From assembly GCA_035937795.1 (NCBI GenBank), contig DASZHO010000016.1, forward strand, positions 1 through 19,457: a stretch of 19,457 nucleotides of DNA, in the 5' to 3' direction. The first letter of the stretch is position 1; each line of letters starts with the position of its first letter. The notes beneath the pieces were generated by a model. It ran no database searches and was not told the origin of the DNA. It worked only from the letters and a program-made list of their open reading frames with translations. Shown one piece after another: positions 7,364-16,128 of this stretch. The position numbers and the translations under genes were made by a program. Source of the DNA: JAMQPK01 sp035937795. GTDB lineage: Bacteria > Acidobacteriota > Vicinamibacteria > Vicinamibacterales > JAMQPK01.

Positions 7364-9609
7364 TTACGCAGCCCGCTGCTTGAAATGGTTTTCGAGCGCC
7401 GTGTCCCAGGTCGCTTCGGCTTCGTGCACCGCCACGTCGATCACCGGCCGTCCACCCACCGAGACCCGGATTCTGCCGCCGCCGGTCGTGCCGATTTCCC
7501 TTGCCGGTACGCCCGCCGCCCGCGCGCGTTCGAGCAACGCCGGAAGCTGCTCGCGCGACACCGACACCACCGCGCGCGACGCCGATTCCGAATACAACGC
7601 CGCCGTCAACGACCAGCCCTCGGCGGCATCGTCGACGAGCGGCACGGGCGCCACATCCACGTCCAGGCCGATGCCGCCCGTGCCGAACGTGCATTCGGCC
7701 AGCGCGACCGCGAGCCCGCCTTCGGCGCAATCGTGCGCCGACCGGAGCATGCCGTCGCGAGCGGCGGCAACGACGAGGCGCTGCAGCGCGCGTTCGGCCT
7801 CGAGATTCACGTCCGGCGGCACCCCCGCCACGAGATCCTGCGTCGCTTTCAAGTACTCGCTCCCGCCCAGCTCGTTCAGGCTTTCGCCGAACAGCACGAT
7901 CGCCGAGCCGCCCTCGCGAAAACGTCGCCCGAGCGCCTTGCTCGCGTCTTCAATCAGCCCGACGACACCAAGGACAGCCGTAGGATAAATCGCGCGTCCA
8001 TCGGTTTCGTTGTAGAGGCTGACGTTGCCGCCGGTAATCGGAATATCCAGCGCCCGGCACGCCGCCGAAATCCCCTCAACCGCCCGCGCGAACTGCCACA
8101 TGATCTCGGGCCGCTCGGGATTGCCGAAGTTCAGACAGTTGGTGGCGCCAATCGGCTCTCCACCGGCGCATGCCACGTTTCGCGCGGCTTCGGCGACCGC
8201 GAGCATCGCCCCCCGATACGGATCCAGGTAACAGTAGCGGCCATTCCCATCCACCGACATGGCGAGCGCGCGATCGGTGCCCTTGATCCGGACGACGCCC
8301 GCGCCCATTCCAGGCAGCACCAGCGTGTTTGTGCGAACCATATGATCATACTGCCGAAACACCCATCGCTTGCTGGCAATGACGGATGAACCGAGCAGCA
8401 TGAAGAACGCGGCGGTCTCCGAAACCGGCGGACGCGCTCCGAGAGAAAGCCGCGGAACGTTCGGCGCCGGGGCCTCCATTGGGCGCCGGTACACCGGCGC
8501 GTCATCGGTGAGCGCGGCGTTGGGAATCTCCGCCACGACCTCGCCGCGATCTCGAACGCGCAGTTTTCCGTCCGCCGTCACCTCGCCGATGCGGGCGGCG
8601 TGCAGATCCCACTTCTCGAAGATCTCCTCCACCTCGCGCTCGCGCCCGCGCTTGACGACCAGCAGCATCCGCTCCTGGGATTCCGACAGCATGATTTCGT
8701 AGGGAGTCATGCCGGTCTCGCGCTGTGGAACGCGCGACACGTCGATATCGATGCCCGCGCCGCCGCGCGATCCCATCTCGCTCGTCGAGCAGGTGAGGCC
8801 CGCCGCGCCCATATCCTGAATGCCGACCAGCGCGTCGCTCTTCATCACCTCGAGGCACGCCTCGAGCAGCAGCTTTTCCATGAACGGATCGCCCACCTGC
8901 ACCGCCGGGCGTTTTTCCGCCGACTTCTCGTCAAACTCGGCCGACGCCATCGTCGCGCCATGAATGCCGTCGCGCCCCGTCTTGGCGCCGACGTAGTACA
9001 CGGGATTGCCCGTTCCCCTCGCCACGCCTTTGACGATCTCCTCGATCCGGGCAATGCCGAGGCAGAACACGTTCACGAGAGGATTGCCGGTGTAGCAGTC
9101 TTCGAACGCGATCTCGCCGCCGACGGTTGGAATGCCGATGCTGTTGCCGTACCCGGCGATGCCGGCGACGACCCCTTCCATGTTCCGGCGCACGCCCGGA
9201 TCGGCCAGCGATCCGAAGCGCAGCGAATTCATCAGCGCGATCGGCCGCGCGCCCATCGTGAAAATATCGCGAATGATTCCACCCACTCCGGTGGCAGCGC
9301 CCTGATACGGCTCGATGAACGACGGATGGTTATGCGACTCGATTTTGAAGACCGCCGCGAGGCCGCCGCCCACGTCCACCGCGCCCGCGTTTTCGCCCGG
9401 CCCCTGCAGAACCCTGGCGCCCGTCGTCGGAAGCGTCCGAAGATGCACGCGCGAGCTCTTGTAGCTGCAGTGTTCGGACCACATCACGGAGAAAATGCCG
9501 AGCTCGGTGAGGGTCGGCTCCCGTCCCAGGGCCTGCACGATGCGGAGGTACTCGTCGGACGTCAGCCCGTGGCGGGCGAGCGTTTCCTTGCCGTGGACCT
9601 CCGGCGCGC

Positions 9610-9613
<4 letters not shown>
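7364..9613 (-). CDS. purL: Phosphoribosylformylglycinamidine synthase, large subunit (PurL)
   Basis: ATP-dependent amidation of FGAR to FGAM using ammonia delivered by PurQ. It has 749 residues, the 'small PurL' form without a fused glutaminase, which needs PurS and PurQ. Visible motifs are MWSEHCSYKSS (~44-54, with the catalytic-region His48), KIESHNHPS (~90-98), YQGAATGVGGIIRD (~103-115) and the repeated AIR-synthetase-type ATP folds, including a second half with GEPIGATNCLNFGNPE and ITGGNVSLYNE. The start ATG 9613 overlaps the purQ TGA as ATGA, indicating coupled translation and balanced subunit production. Confidence 0.98.
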
Positions 9614-10335
<722 letters not shown>

Positions 10336-10342
10336 AGGGTCC

Positions 10343-10594
10343 TCACGGCTGCGTCCCGTCGATTTCGATCCGGTACGACTCGATGACGGGATTGGACAGG
10401 AGCTTGTCGGCCACTTCGGAGGCCAGCGTGCGCGCCTGATCGCTCGAGTCGGCGGCGAGCTCGAGCTCGAAGTACTTCCCCTGGCGAACATCCTGGACGC
10501 CGGCATAGCCAAGCGAGTGCAGCGCGTCCGCAATAGTCTTGCCTTGCGGATCGAACACCGACGGCTTGAGCGTGACAAACACCTTCGCGCGCAC
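10343..10594 (-). CDS. purS: Phosphoribosylformylglycinamidine synthase, PurS subunit
   Basis: Small 83-residue structural subunit that bridges PurQ and PurL in the three-part FGAM synthase. The sequence begins MRAKVFVTLKPSVFDPQGKTI and contains the family-typical HSLGYAGVQDVRQGKYFEL. The GTG start at 10594 shares its first base with the purB TAG stop, a very tight junction. Length and fold pattern (beta-alpha-beta, mixed charged C-terminus) match the family throughout. Confidence 0.96.
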   Translation of the reverse strand: MRAKVFVTLKPSVFDPQGKTIADALHSLGYAGVQDVRQGKYFELELAADSSDQARTLASEVADKLLSNPVIESYRIEIDGTQP

Positions 10595-11910
10595 TAGGAA
10601 ACTCCCGCGGCTGCCGGCACCTTGAACACGCGGTCGAAAATCCGATCCACGTGACGCAGCTGCACTTTCAGATCGAAGGCGTCATCGACCGCCGTCCGAT
10701 CGAGCACGGCCATCACGTCCTTGTCGTCGAGCAGGAGCTGCTTGAAATCCTTCTTCTCGTCGTAGGAGCGCATCGCATTGCGCTGCACCCACTCGTAGGC
10801 CTGCTCGCGCGAGACCCCGCGCTCGGCCAGCTCGAGCAGCACGCTGCCCGAGAACACCACGCCGCGCGAGCGCTCGAGGTTCTCGCGCATCCGGTCGGGG
10901 TGAACGACGAGACCGGTCACAATCCGCGTGAACCGCCGCATCATGTGGTCCAGCACGATGAAGCTGTCGGGCAGGATGACGCGCTCGACCGAGGAATGTG
11001 AAATGTCGCGCTCGTGCCACAGCGCCACGTTCTCCAGCGCGGCGTGGGCGTTTGCGCGCAGGAGGCGCGCCAGCCCCGTGATCTGCTCGCACCCGATCGG
11101 ATTGCGCTTGTGCGGCATCGCCGAGGACCCCTTCTGGCCCTTGCCGAACGGCTCTTCAACCTCGCCGATCTCCGTCTTCTGGAGCCCTCGCACCTCGAGC
11201 GCAAACTTCTCGAGCGATGCGCCGGTAATGGCGATGGCGCTCAGCAGCTCGGCGTGGCGGTCGCGCTGAATCACCTGCGATGAAACCGGGGCCGGCTCCA
11301 GCCCGAGCGCGCGGCAGACACCGGCTTCAATCGACGGGTCGAGGTGGGCGTAGGTGCCCACGGCGCCCGACATTTTTCCCACGGCGATGACCGTGCGCGC
11401 GCGCCGGAGCCGCTCTTCATCACGCTTCAGCTCCGCGTACCACAGGGCGAGCTTCAGGCCGAAGGTCATCGGCTCGGCGTGGACGCCGTGCGTCCGGCCG
11501 ATCATCGGCGTCTGGCGGTGCTCCTCGGCTCGCGCCCGGACGGCGCCGGCCAGCGCCTCGATATCCCTGAGAAGCAGATCGCACGAGTCGCGCAGCTGCA
11601 GCGCCTGCGCGGTGTCGACGACGTCGGATGATGTCAGCCCGAAATGCAGCCAGCGCGCGGACGGGCCCACGTGCTCGGCGACCGCGGTCGTGAATGCGAT
11701 GACATCGTGCTGGGTGGTTTCTTCGATCGCACTGATGCGCGCGACGTCGAATCTGCCGCGCTCGCGAATGTCGCGCGCGGCCTCGTGCGGAATGATGCCC
11801 GCGTCCGCCATCACCTGCGCCGCGGCGATTTCAACCTGCAGCCAGGTCTCGTATCTCCGCTCTTCGCTCCAGATGCGCCCCATGTCGGGGTGGGTGTAGC
11901 GGGGGATCAT
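10594..11910 (-). CDS. purB: Adenylosuccinate lyase
   Basis: Catalyses two beta-eliminations: SAICAR to AICAR plus fumarate, and adenylosuccinate to AMP plus fumarate. It has 438 residues, homotetrameric in known relatives. Visible motifs are LTSSDVVDTA (~92-101), GRTHGVHAEP (~138-147, catalytic His141) and the superfamily signature GSSAMPHKRNP (~261-271) on the mobile serine loop. The N-terminus MIPRYTHPDMGRIW aligns with the B. subtilis enzyme start, supporting ATG 11910. GGAG abuts this ATG without normal spacing, and the preceding peptidase stop is only 4 nt away, so translation may depend on reinitiation by ribosomes finishing the peptidase. Confidence 0.98.
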   Translation of the reverse strand: MIPRYTHPDMGRIWSEERRYETWLQVEIAAAQVMADAGIIPHEAARDIRERGRFDVARISAIEETTQHDVIAFTTAVAEHVGPSARWLHFGLTSSDVVDTAQALQLRDSCDLLLRDIEALAGAVRARAEEHRQTPMIGRTHGVHAEPMTFGLKLALWYAELKRDEERLRRARTVIAVGKMSGAVGTYAHLDPSIEAGVCRALGLEPAPVSSQVIQRDRHAELLSAIAITGASLEKFALEVRGLQKTEIGEVEEPFGKGQKGSSAMPHKRNPIGCEQITGLARLLRANAHAALENVALWHERDISHSSVERVILPDSFIVLDHMMRRFTRIVTGLVVHPDRMRENLERSRGVVFSGSVLLELAERGVSREQAYEWVQRNAMRSYDEKKDFKQLLLDDKDVMAVLDRTAVDDAFDLKVQLRHVDRIFDRVFKVPAAAGVS

Positions 11911-11914
11911 CTCC

Positions 11915-13174
11915 TCAGTTCAAGCTCAAACGCTCTTTCGGCAGCTGCAGGCCGTTCGTCTGGCCGAGCACGGTCGCGGCGAGCGAGCCGTTGGAAAACA
12001 GGTCGCGAGCCACTCGTTGAATATCCTCCGGCGTCACACGCTCGATGCCTTCGAGCGTTTCGTCGAGGCTGAATTGCCTGTCGAAGTAGATCTCCTGGCG
12101 CGCGAGGTGCGACATGCGGCTCGCGGTATTCTCCAGGCTCAGCATCACGCTGCCCTTGAGATGATCCTTGGCGCGCCTGAGCTCGGATTCTGGCACCGGC
12201 GTCTGCTTGATGACTTTCAGCTCTTCCACCGCCAGATCGATCACTTCGCCCACCGCCTCGTTGGCGCAGCCGGCGTACACGGTGAACGAGCCCGCATCGC
12301 GATAGGCGTTGATGCCCGAAAACACGGAGTAGGCCAGGCCGCGTTTTTCCCGGATGTTCTGGAAGAGCCGCGAGCTCATCGAGCCGCCCAGAATCGTGTT
12401 CAGCACGTAGCTGGCGTAGCGCGCGTCGTGATTCTGCGGATAGCTGCTGGCCCCGAGACAGATGTGGCTCTGCTCGAGCTCCTTGCTGCGGATGACCACC
12501 TTCGGGACGACGTTCGGCGCCACGGCGCTCTGGCGTTTGCCGGCCGACGGCATTCCGCCGAACGCCTTGTCGAGCGCGTCGCGCACCCACGCGTGCTCAA
12601 GATTGCCCGCCGCCGAGATGATCACGTTTTCCGCCGCGTACGCGCCCGTGAAATGATCGCGAAGCCGCTGCTGCGTAAGCGATTCGACGCTGTCCTTGGT
12701 CCCCAGAATCGGGCGGCCGAGGGGATGCCCCTCCCAGAACGCCTGCGTGAAGAGCTCGTGCACCAGATCGTCGGGCGTGTCCTCGACCATCTTGATCTCC
12801 TCGAGGATCACCTTCTTTTCGCGCTCGATGTCGACTTCCTGGAAGGCGGGCCGCAGGACGATGTCCGAGAGGATGTCGACGGCGAGCGGGAGATGCTGAT
12901 CGAGGACCTTCACGTAATAGCTCGCGTACTCCTTCGCCGTGAACGCGTCGAGCTGGCCGCCGATCGAATCCACCGCCTGCGCGATGTCCTCCGCCGAGCG
13001 GGTGGCCGTGCCTTTGAACAGCATGTGCTCGACGAAATGCGCGATGCCCCCGTCCTCCTCCGACTCGTGGCGCGAGCCGCTGGTCAGCCACACACCCAGA
13101 CTGACCGAGCGCACGTGGCCCATCGATTCAGTCACGAGACGAATCCCGTTTTCGAGTGCGTCGCGAACAATCAT
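11915..13174 (-). CDS. M16 family zinc peptidase (processing-peptidase-like)
   Basis: A 419-residue single-module M16B peptidase related to mitochondrial processing peptidase beta and bacterial PqqL/YmxG-type proteins. The inverted zinc motif HFVEH occupies ~46-50 (His46, catalytic Glu49, His50); the third ligand is probably Glu126 in EEIKMVEDTPDD. The C-terminal M16 domain contains the substrate-clamping RLFQNIREKRGLAYSVFSG. No signal peptide is seen from ATG 13174, so it is probably cytoplasmic. A longer form from TTG 13231 is possible but adds unconserved residues. It heads the purine operon, 4 nt before purB. Substrate unknown. Confidence 0.93.
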   Translation of the reverse strand: MIVRDALENGIRLVTESMGHVRSVSLGVWLTSGSRHESEEDGGIAHFVEHMLFKGTATRSAEDIAQAVDSIGGQLDAFTAKEYASYYVKVLDQHLPLAVDILSDIVLRPAFQEVDIEREKKVILEEIKMVEDTPDDLVHELFTQAFWEGHPLGRPILGTKDSVESLTQQRLRDHFTGAYAAENVIISAAGNLEHAWVRDALDKAFGGMPSAGKRQSAVAPNVVPKVVIRSKELEQSHICLGASSYPQNHDARYASYVLNTILGGSMSSRLFQNIREKRGLAYSVFSGINAYRDAGSFTVYAGCANEAVGEVIDLAVEELKVIKQTPVPESELRRAKDHLKGSVMLSLENTASRMSHLARQEIYFDRQFSLDETLEGIERVTPEDIQRVARDLFSNGSLAATVLGQTNGLQLPKERLSLN

Positions 13175-13218
13175 GGAAGTGACAAACCGCTGGAGAAGAA
13201 GGGTTGAGAGCGAGCCTG

Positions 13219-13238
13219 AAACGATCTCCAAACGATCT
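13219..13238. repeat. Tandem 9-mer with 11-bp period at the rlmN promoter
   Basis: AAACGATCT occurs at 13219-13227 and again at 13230-13238, separated by CC. The 11-bp period places both copies on the same DNA face. They cover the place where the -35 of the rlmN promoter should be, where a recognisable -35 is missing, and lie in the 98-bp divergent gap that also feeds the purine operon. The layout suits an activator or shared regulator, but no protein is identified. Confidence 0.5.
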
Positions 13239-13247
13239 TAACACGAG

Positions 13248-13253
13248 TACAAT
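13248..13253 (+). promoter_or_regulatory. Probable -10 box of the rlmN promoter
   Basis: TACAAT matches the -10 consensus at five of six positions and would start transcription near 13260, giving a ~13-nt leader that includes the AGGA ribosome binding site. No good -35 lies 16-18 bp upstream; the tandem AAACGATCT motif occupies that place. I found no convincing promoter on the opposite strand for the M16-purB operon in the same gap. Confidence 0.5.
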
Positions 13254-13272
13254 CGAGAGCATAGGACCCCAG

Positions 13273-14370
13273 ATGCCGAACGTCCGGAACAACTTAGCGC
13301 CATCGGCGCCCACGGATCTCGCGGCGATGGATCTTGCCGAGCTCGAGGCGGCGCTCGCGGCGATCGGCTACCCGGCGTTCCACGCGCGGCAGATCTATTC
13401 GTGGATCTACCGCAAGGGCGTCACCGATTTCGAGCAGATGACAGATTTGTCCCGACAGCTTCGCGCAGATCTGGCTCGACGGTTTCGAATTTCGACCCCC
13501 ACGGTTCGCGAAAAGGACACTTCTGAAGACGGCACCGTGAAGTTTCTGCTCGAGCTCGAAGACGGGCGGCGCATCGAGTCGGTGTTCATTCCCGATACGC
13601 CCAGCCAGACCTTCTGCGTCTCCACCCAGGTGGGTTGCGCGATGAAGTGCGGGTTCTGCCTCACCGGCAGGATGGGGCTGATGCGAAATCTCAGCGCCGG
13701 CGAGATCGCGGCACAAGTGCGGGTGCTCGCCGGCGAGCTCGGCCTGCTGGCATCGAAATTCAACATCGTGCTGATGGGCATGGGCGAACCGCTTCACAAC
13801 TACGACAACACGATGAAGGCGCTGCGCATGCTGAACGACGAGCACGGCCTGGCGGTGTCACCGCGGCGCGTGACGCTCTCCACGGTGGGCGTGCTGCCGG
13901 CGCTGGAGCGGCTGGCGACCGAATCCCTGATGCCCAACCTGGCCATCTCGCTGCACGGCACGACCGAGGATCAGCGGGACGCCCTCGTCCCGGTGAATCG
14001 CAAGTACGGGTTGGCCGACATCCTGGAAGCGGCCCGCCGGTTCCCGGCCAAGCGGCGCCATCGCATCACGTTCGAGTACGTCCTGCTGCGCGGGGTGAAC
14101 GACACGCCCGAGGACGCCAGACGCCTCGTGCGGCTCCTCGGGAAGATTCGCTGCAAGGTGAACCTGATTCCGTTGAACGAGGCCGCGGGCATCCCCTTCG
14201 AGCGTCCGTCCGACGCGCGCGTGAACACATTCGCCGAGATGCTCTCCAACCACGCTGTCACGGTGTCTGTGCGAAAAAGCCGCGGAAGGGATATCCGCGC
14301 AGCGTGCGGGCAGCTGATTGTGGAAGGAAATCAGACGTCGCCGGCGCAGGCGGCCGCAGCGCTGTTATAG
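13273..14370 (+). CDS. rlmN: Dual-specificity 23S rRNA A2503 / tRNA A37 C2-methyltransferase RlmN
   Basis: Radical-SAM enzyme that methylates C2 of adenosine 2503 in 23S rRNA and A37 in some tRNAs. It has 365 residues. The 4Fe-4S cysteines are C122, C126 and C129 in CAMKCGFC; C115, seven residues before, matches E. coli C118 and C345 in AACGQL matches E. coli C355, the two catalytic cysteines. GMGEPLHNYDNTMKAL and ISLHGTTEDQRDALVPVNRKY are family-typical. ATG 13273 has AGGA seven bases upstream and is preferred over the upstream in-frame TTG at 13204. It converges with mtaB, overlapping it by 6 bp. The Cfr-type resistance methyltransferase is excluded as a first choice because the sequence follows RlmN closely. 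Confidence 0.96.
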   Translation: MPNVRNNLAPSAPTDLAAMDLAELEAALAAIGYPAFHARQIYSWIYRKGVTDFEQMTDLSRQLRADLARRFRISTPTVREKDTSEDGTVKFLLELEDGRRIESVFIPDTPSQTFCVSTQVGCAMKCGFCLTGRMGLMRNLSAGEIAAQVRVLAGELGLLASKFNIVLMGMGEPLHNYDNTMKALRMLNDEHGLAVSPRRVTLSTVGVLPALERLATESLMPNLAISLHGTTEDQRDALVPVNRKYGLADILEAARRFPAKRRHRITFEYVLLRGVNDTPEDARRLVRLLGKIRCKVNLIPLNEAAGIPFERPSDARVNTFAEMLSNHAVTVSVRKSRGRDIRAACGQLIVEGNQTSPAQAAAALL

Positions 14371-15624
14371 GACCAGCTCGCCCGTCAGTTGTTCGCCCGC
14401 CAGTTTCACCCGCACCTGTATCCACTCGTTACGCGCGCGGCCGGGCGCGATTCGCACCTTCAGATAGTTATCGGTCACCACCAGCGAGCCGTCCTCAATC
14501 GTCAGACCGGGCCGTACGGCGCCGTCCTGGGCACAGTGGAAGCGACGGGTAAGACCGCGCGCGATGTCGCGCAATCTGGCGGCGCGCTCGCGCACAAGGG
14601 AGCCGTGAACCTTGTCCGGCATCGCCGTTGCGGCCGTTCCCGGGCGATCCGAATACGGGAAGACGTGAACGTGCGTCAGCGGGGCGCCCGTCAAGTACGT
14701 TTCCAGCGCCTCGAAATCCTCATCGCTTTCCCCCGGGAACCCCACGATACAATCGGAGCCAATGGACGCATGCGGTATCCGGCCGCGAATATATTCGACG
14801 AGCTGCTGGTAGTAGCGGAGCGTATAGGGCCGGCGCATGGCGACGAGCAGCCGGTCGCTCGCGTGCTGCAGCGGCAGATGAAAGTGCGGCGCGAGCCGTC
14901 GCGACGAAGCCACCAGATCGATGATGGTCCGCGAGCAGTCCATCGGCTCGAGGGAGCTGATCCGGAACTGCACCCCGGCGGGCGCGCCGCGTTCGACGGC
15001 CTCGAGGAGCTCGAGCAACGAGGCGCGCACGGGCAGATCGCGGCCGTAGGAGCCGAGATGCACGCCCGTGAGCGCGATCTCGCGAAAACCCGCTCCGCAC
15101 ACGCGCGCGATTTCCGACATCACCTCGGGAAGCGGCCGGCTCCTGCCCGATCCGCGCGTCGACGGGATGATGCAGTACGAACATTGCTCGTCGCAGCCCG
15201 TCTGCACGCGAAGCGTGTAGGCGGTCCGCCCCCGAACGCCAGGCACCACGGCCGAGCCGCACGCGCCGTCACCTTCGCCGAAGCGCTCGGCGGTGCTGAG
15301 TCCGATTTCGTGCGCGAACAGATCCTTCCGATCGTTGGGAACAAGCCGAACCACGCCCGGCAGCGCCGAGATGTCACCCGGCCGCCGCGTGGCGTAGCAA
15401 CCGGTGACGACGATCCGCGCGCTCGGATTCTCCCGCGCGATCTTGCGGATGATCTGGCGCGCCCCCTGATCGGCCGCGCTCGTGACCGAACAGGTGTTCA
15501 CGACCACGAGATCGGCCGCATCCGGGTCGACGGCGACGCCGCCGTTGGCCAGCAGCTGCGCTTCGATCTCGGTGGAATCGGCCTGATTGACCCTGCAGCC
15601 GAACGTGACGATGGAATACTTCAC
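14365..15624 (-). CDS. mtaB: tRNA threonylcarbamoyladenosine methylthiotransferase MtaB
   Basis: Radical-SAM methylthiotransferase that converts t6A37 to ms2t6A37 in ANN-decoding tRNAs. It has 419 residues. The N-terminal UPF0004 domain has three cluster cysteines C10 (TFGCRVNQADSTEIE), C45 (NTCSVT) and C76 (TGCYA); the radical-SAM cluster is C144, C148 and C151 (CDEQCSYC); the C-terminal ~60 residues fit a TRAM domain. The TFGCRVNQ start and GSGRSRP segment favour MtaB over MiaB or RimO. GTG 15624 overlaps the purE stop as GTGA, so it is the last gene of purD-purE-mtaB. Confidence 0.93.
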   Translation of the reverse strand: MKYSIVTFGCRVNQADSTEIEAQLLANGGVAVDPDAADLVVVNTCSVTSAADQGARQIIRKIARENPSARIVVTGCYATRRPGDISALPGVVRLVPNDRKDLFAHEIGLSTAERFGEGDGACGSAVVPGVRGRTAYTLRVQTGCDEQCSYCIIPSTRGSGRSRPLPEVMSEIARVCGAGFREIALTGVHLGSYGRDLPVRASLLELLEAVERGAPAGVQFRISSLEPMDCSRTIIDLVASSRRLAPHFHLPLQHASDRLLVAMRRPYTLRYYQQLVEYIRGRIPHASIGSDCIVGFPGESDEDFEALETYLTGAPLTHVHVFPYSDRPGTAATAMPDKVHGSLVRERAARLRDIARGLTRRFHCAQDGAVRPGLTIEDGSLVVTDNYLKVRIAPGRARNEWIQVRVKLAGEQLTGELVL

Positions 15625-16115
15625 GCGAGGTCCCGCGCGGCCTTTTCCACCTTCTCGGCGAGTCCGCGTTTGTATTTGTCCACTCGATCGGCGATCGACG
15701 CGTCGCCAAGGGCGAGAATCTGCGCCGCGAGGACGCCGGCATTTGTGGCCCCGGCCTTGCCGATCGACATGGTCGCGACGGGCACACCCGGGGGCATTTG
15801 CACGGTTGAGAGCAACGCATCCAGGCCATTGAGCGCCGACGAATCGATGGGAACGCCGATCACCGGCCTGCTGACGTGCGCCGCCACGACCCCGGCGAGG
15901 TGCGCCGCGGCACCCGCGCCGACGATGAACACTCCGACCCCCCGCGTGCCGGCCTCCGCGATGAGCCGCTGCACGCGTTCCGGCGAGCGATGCGCCGACG
16001 CAACCGTCATCTCGACGGAGATGCCGAGCTCCTTGAGCACGTCGACGGCGCCTTGCATGATCGGCGCGTCGTTCTGCGATCCCATCAAGATCATGACCTG
16101 CAGCGGCGTCATCAT
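15621..16115 (-). CDS. purE: N5-carboxyaminoimidazole ribonucleotide mutase (class I PurE)
   Basis: Rearranges N5-CAIR to CAIR in the purine pathway; normally an octamer. It has 164 residues from ATG 16115. The MGSQND motif (~11-16) is the phosphate/metal-free loop of the family, ASAHRSPERV (~39-48) carries the catalytic His42 (E. coli His45), and GAGAAAHLAGVVAAH and PIDSSALNGLDALLSTVQMPPG complete the class I pattern. Class II AIR carboxylases have SAHKGP-like sequence here instead. A second ATG follows directly (16112). AAGGA ten nt upstream overlaps the purD stop, so the genes are coupled. Its usual partner PurK is not in this window. Confidence 0.97.
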   Translation of the reverse strand: MMTPLQVMILMGSQNDAPIMQGAVDVLKELGISVEMTVASAHRSPERVQRLIAEAGTRGVGVFIVGAGAAAHLAGVVAAHVSRPVIGVPIDSSALNGLDALLSTVQMPPGVPVATMSIGKAGATNAGVLAAQILALGDASIADRVDKYKRGLAEKVEKAARDLA

Positions 16116-16128
16116 TGATCGATTGTCC

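Noticed and set aside
13273..14370. Cfr-like C8 methyltransferase conferring antibiotic resistance instead of RlmN
   Set aside because: Length, catalytic cysteine positions and flanking sequence follow RlmN throughout, and the gene is in a chromosomal housekeeping context.
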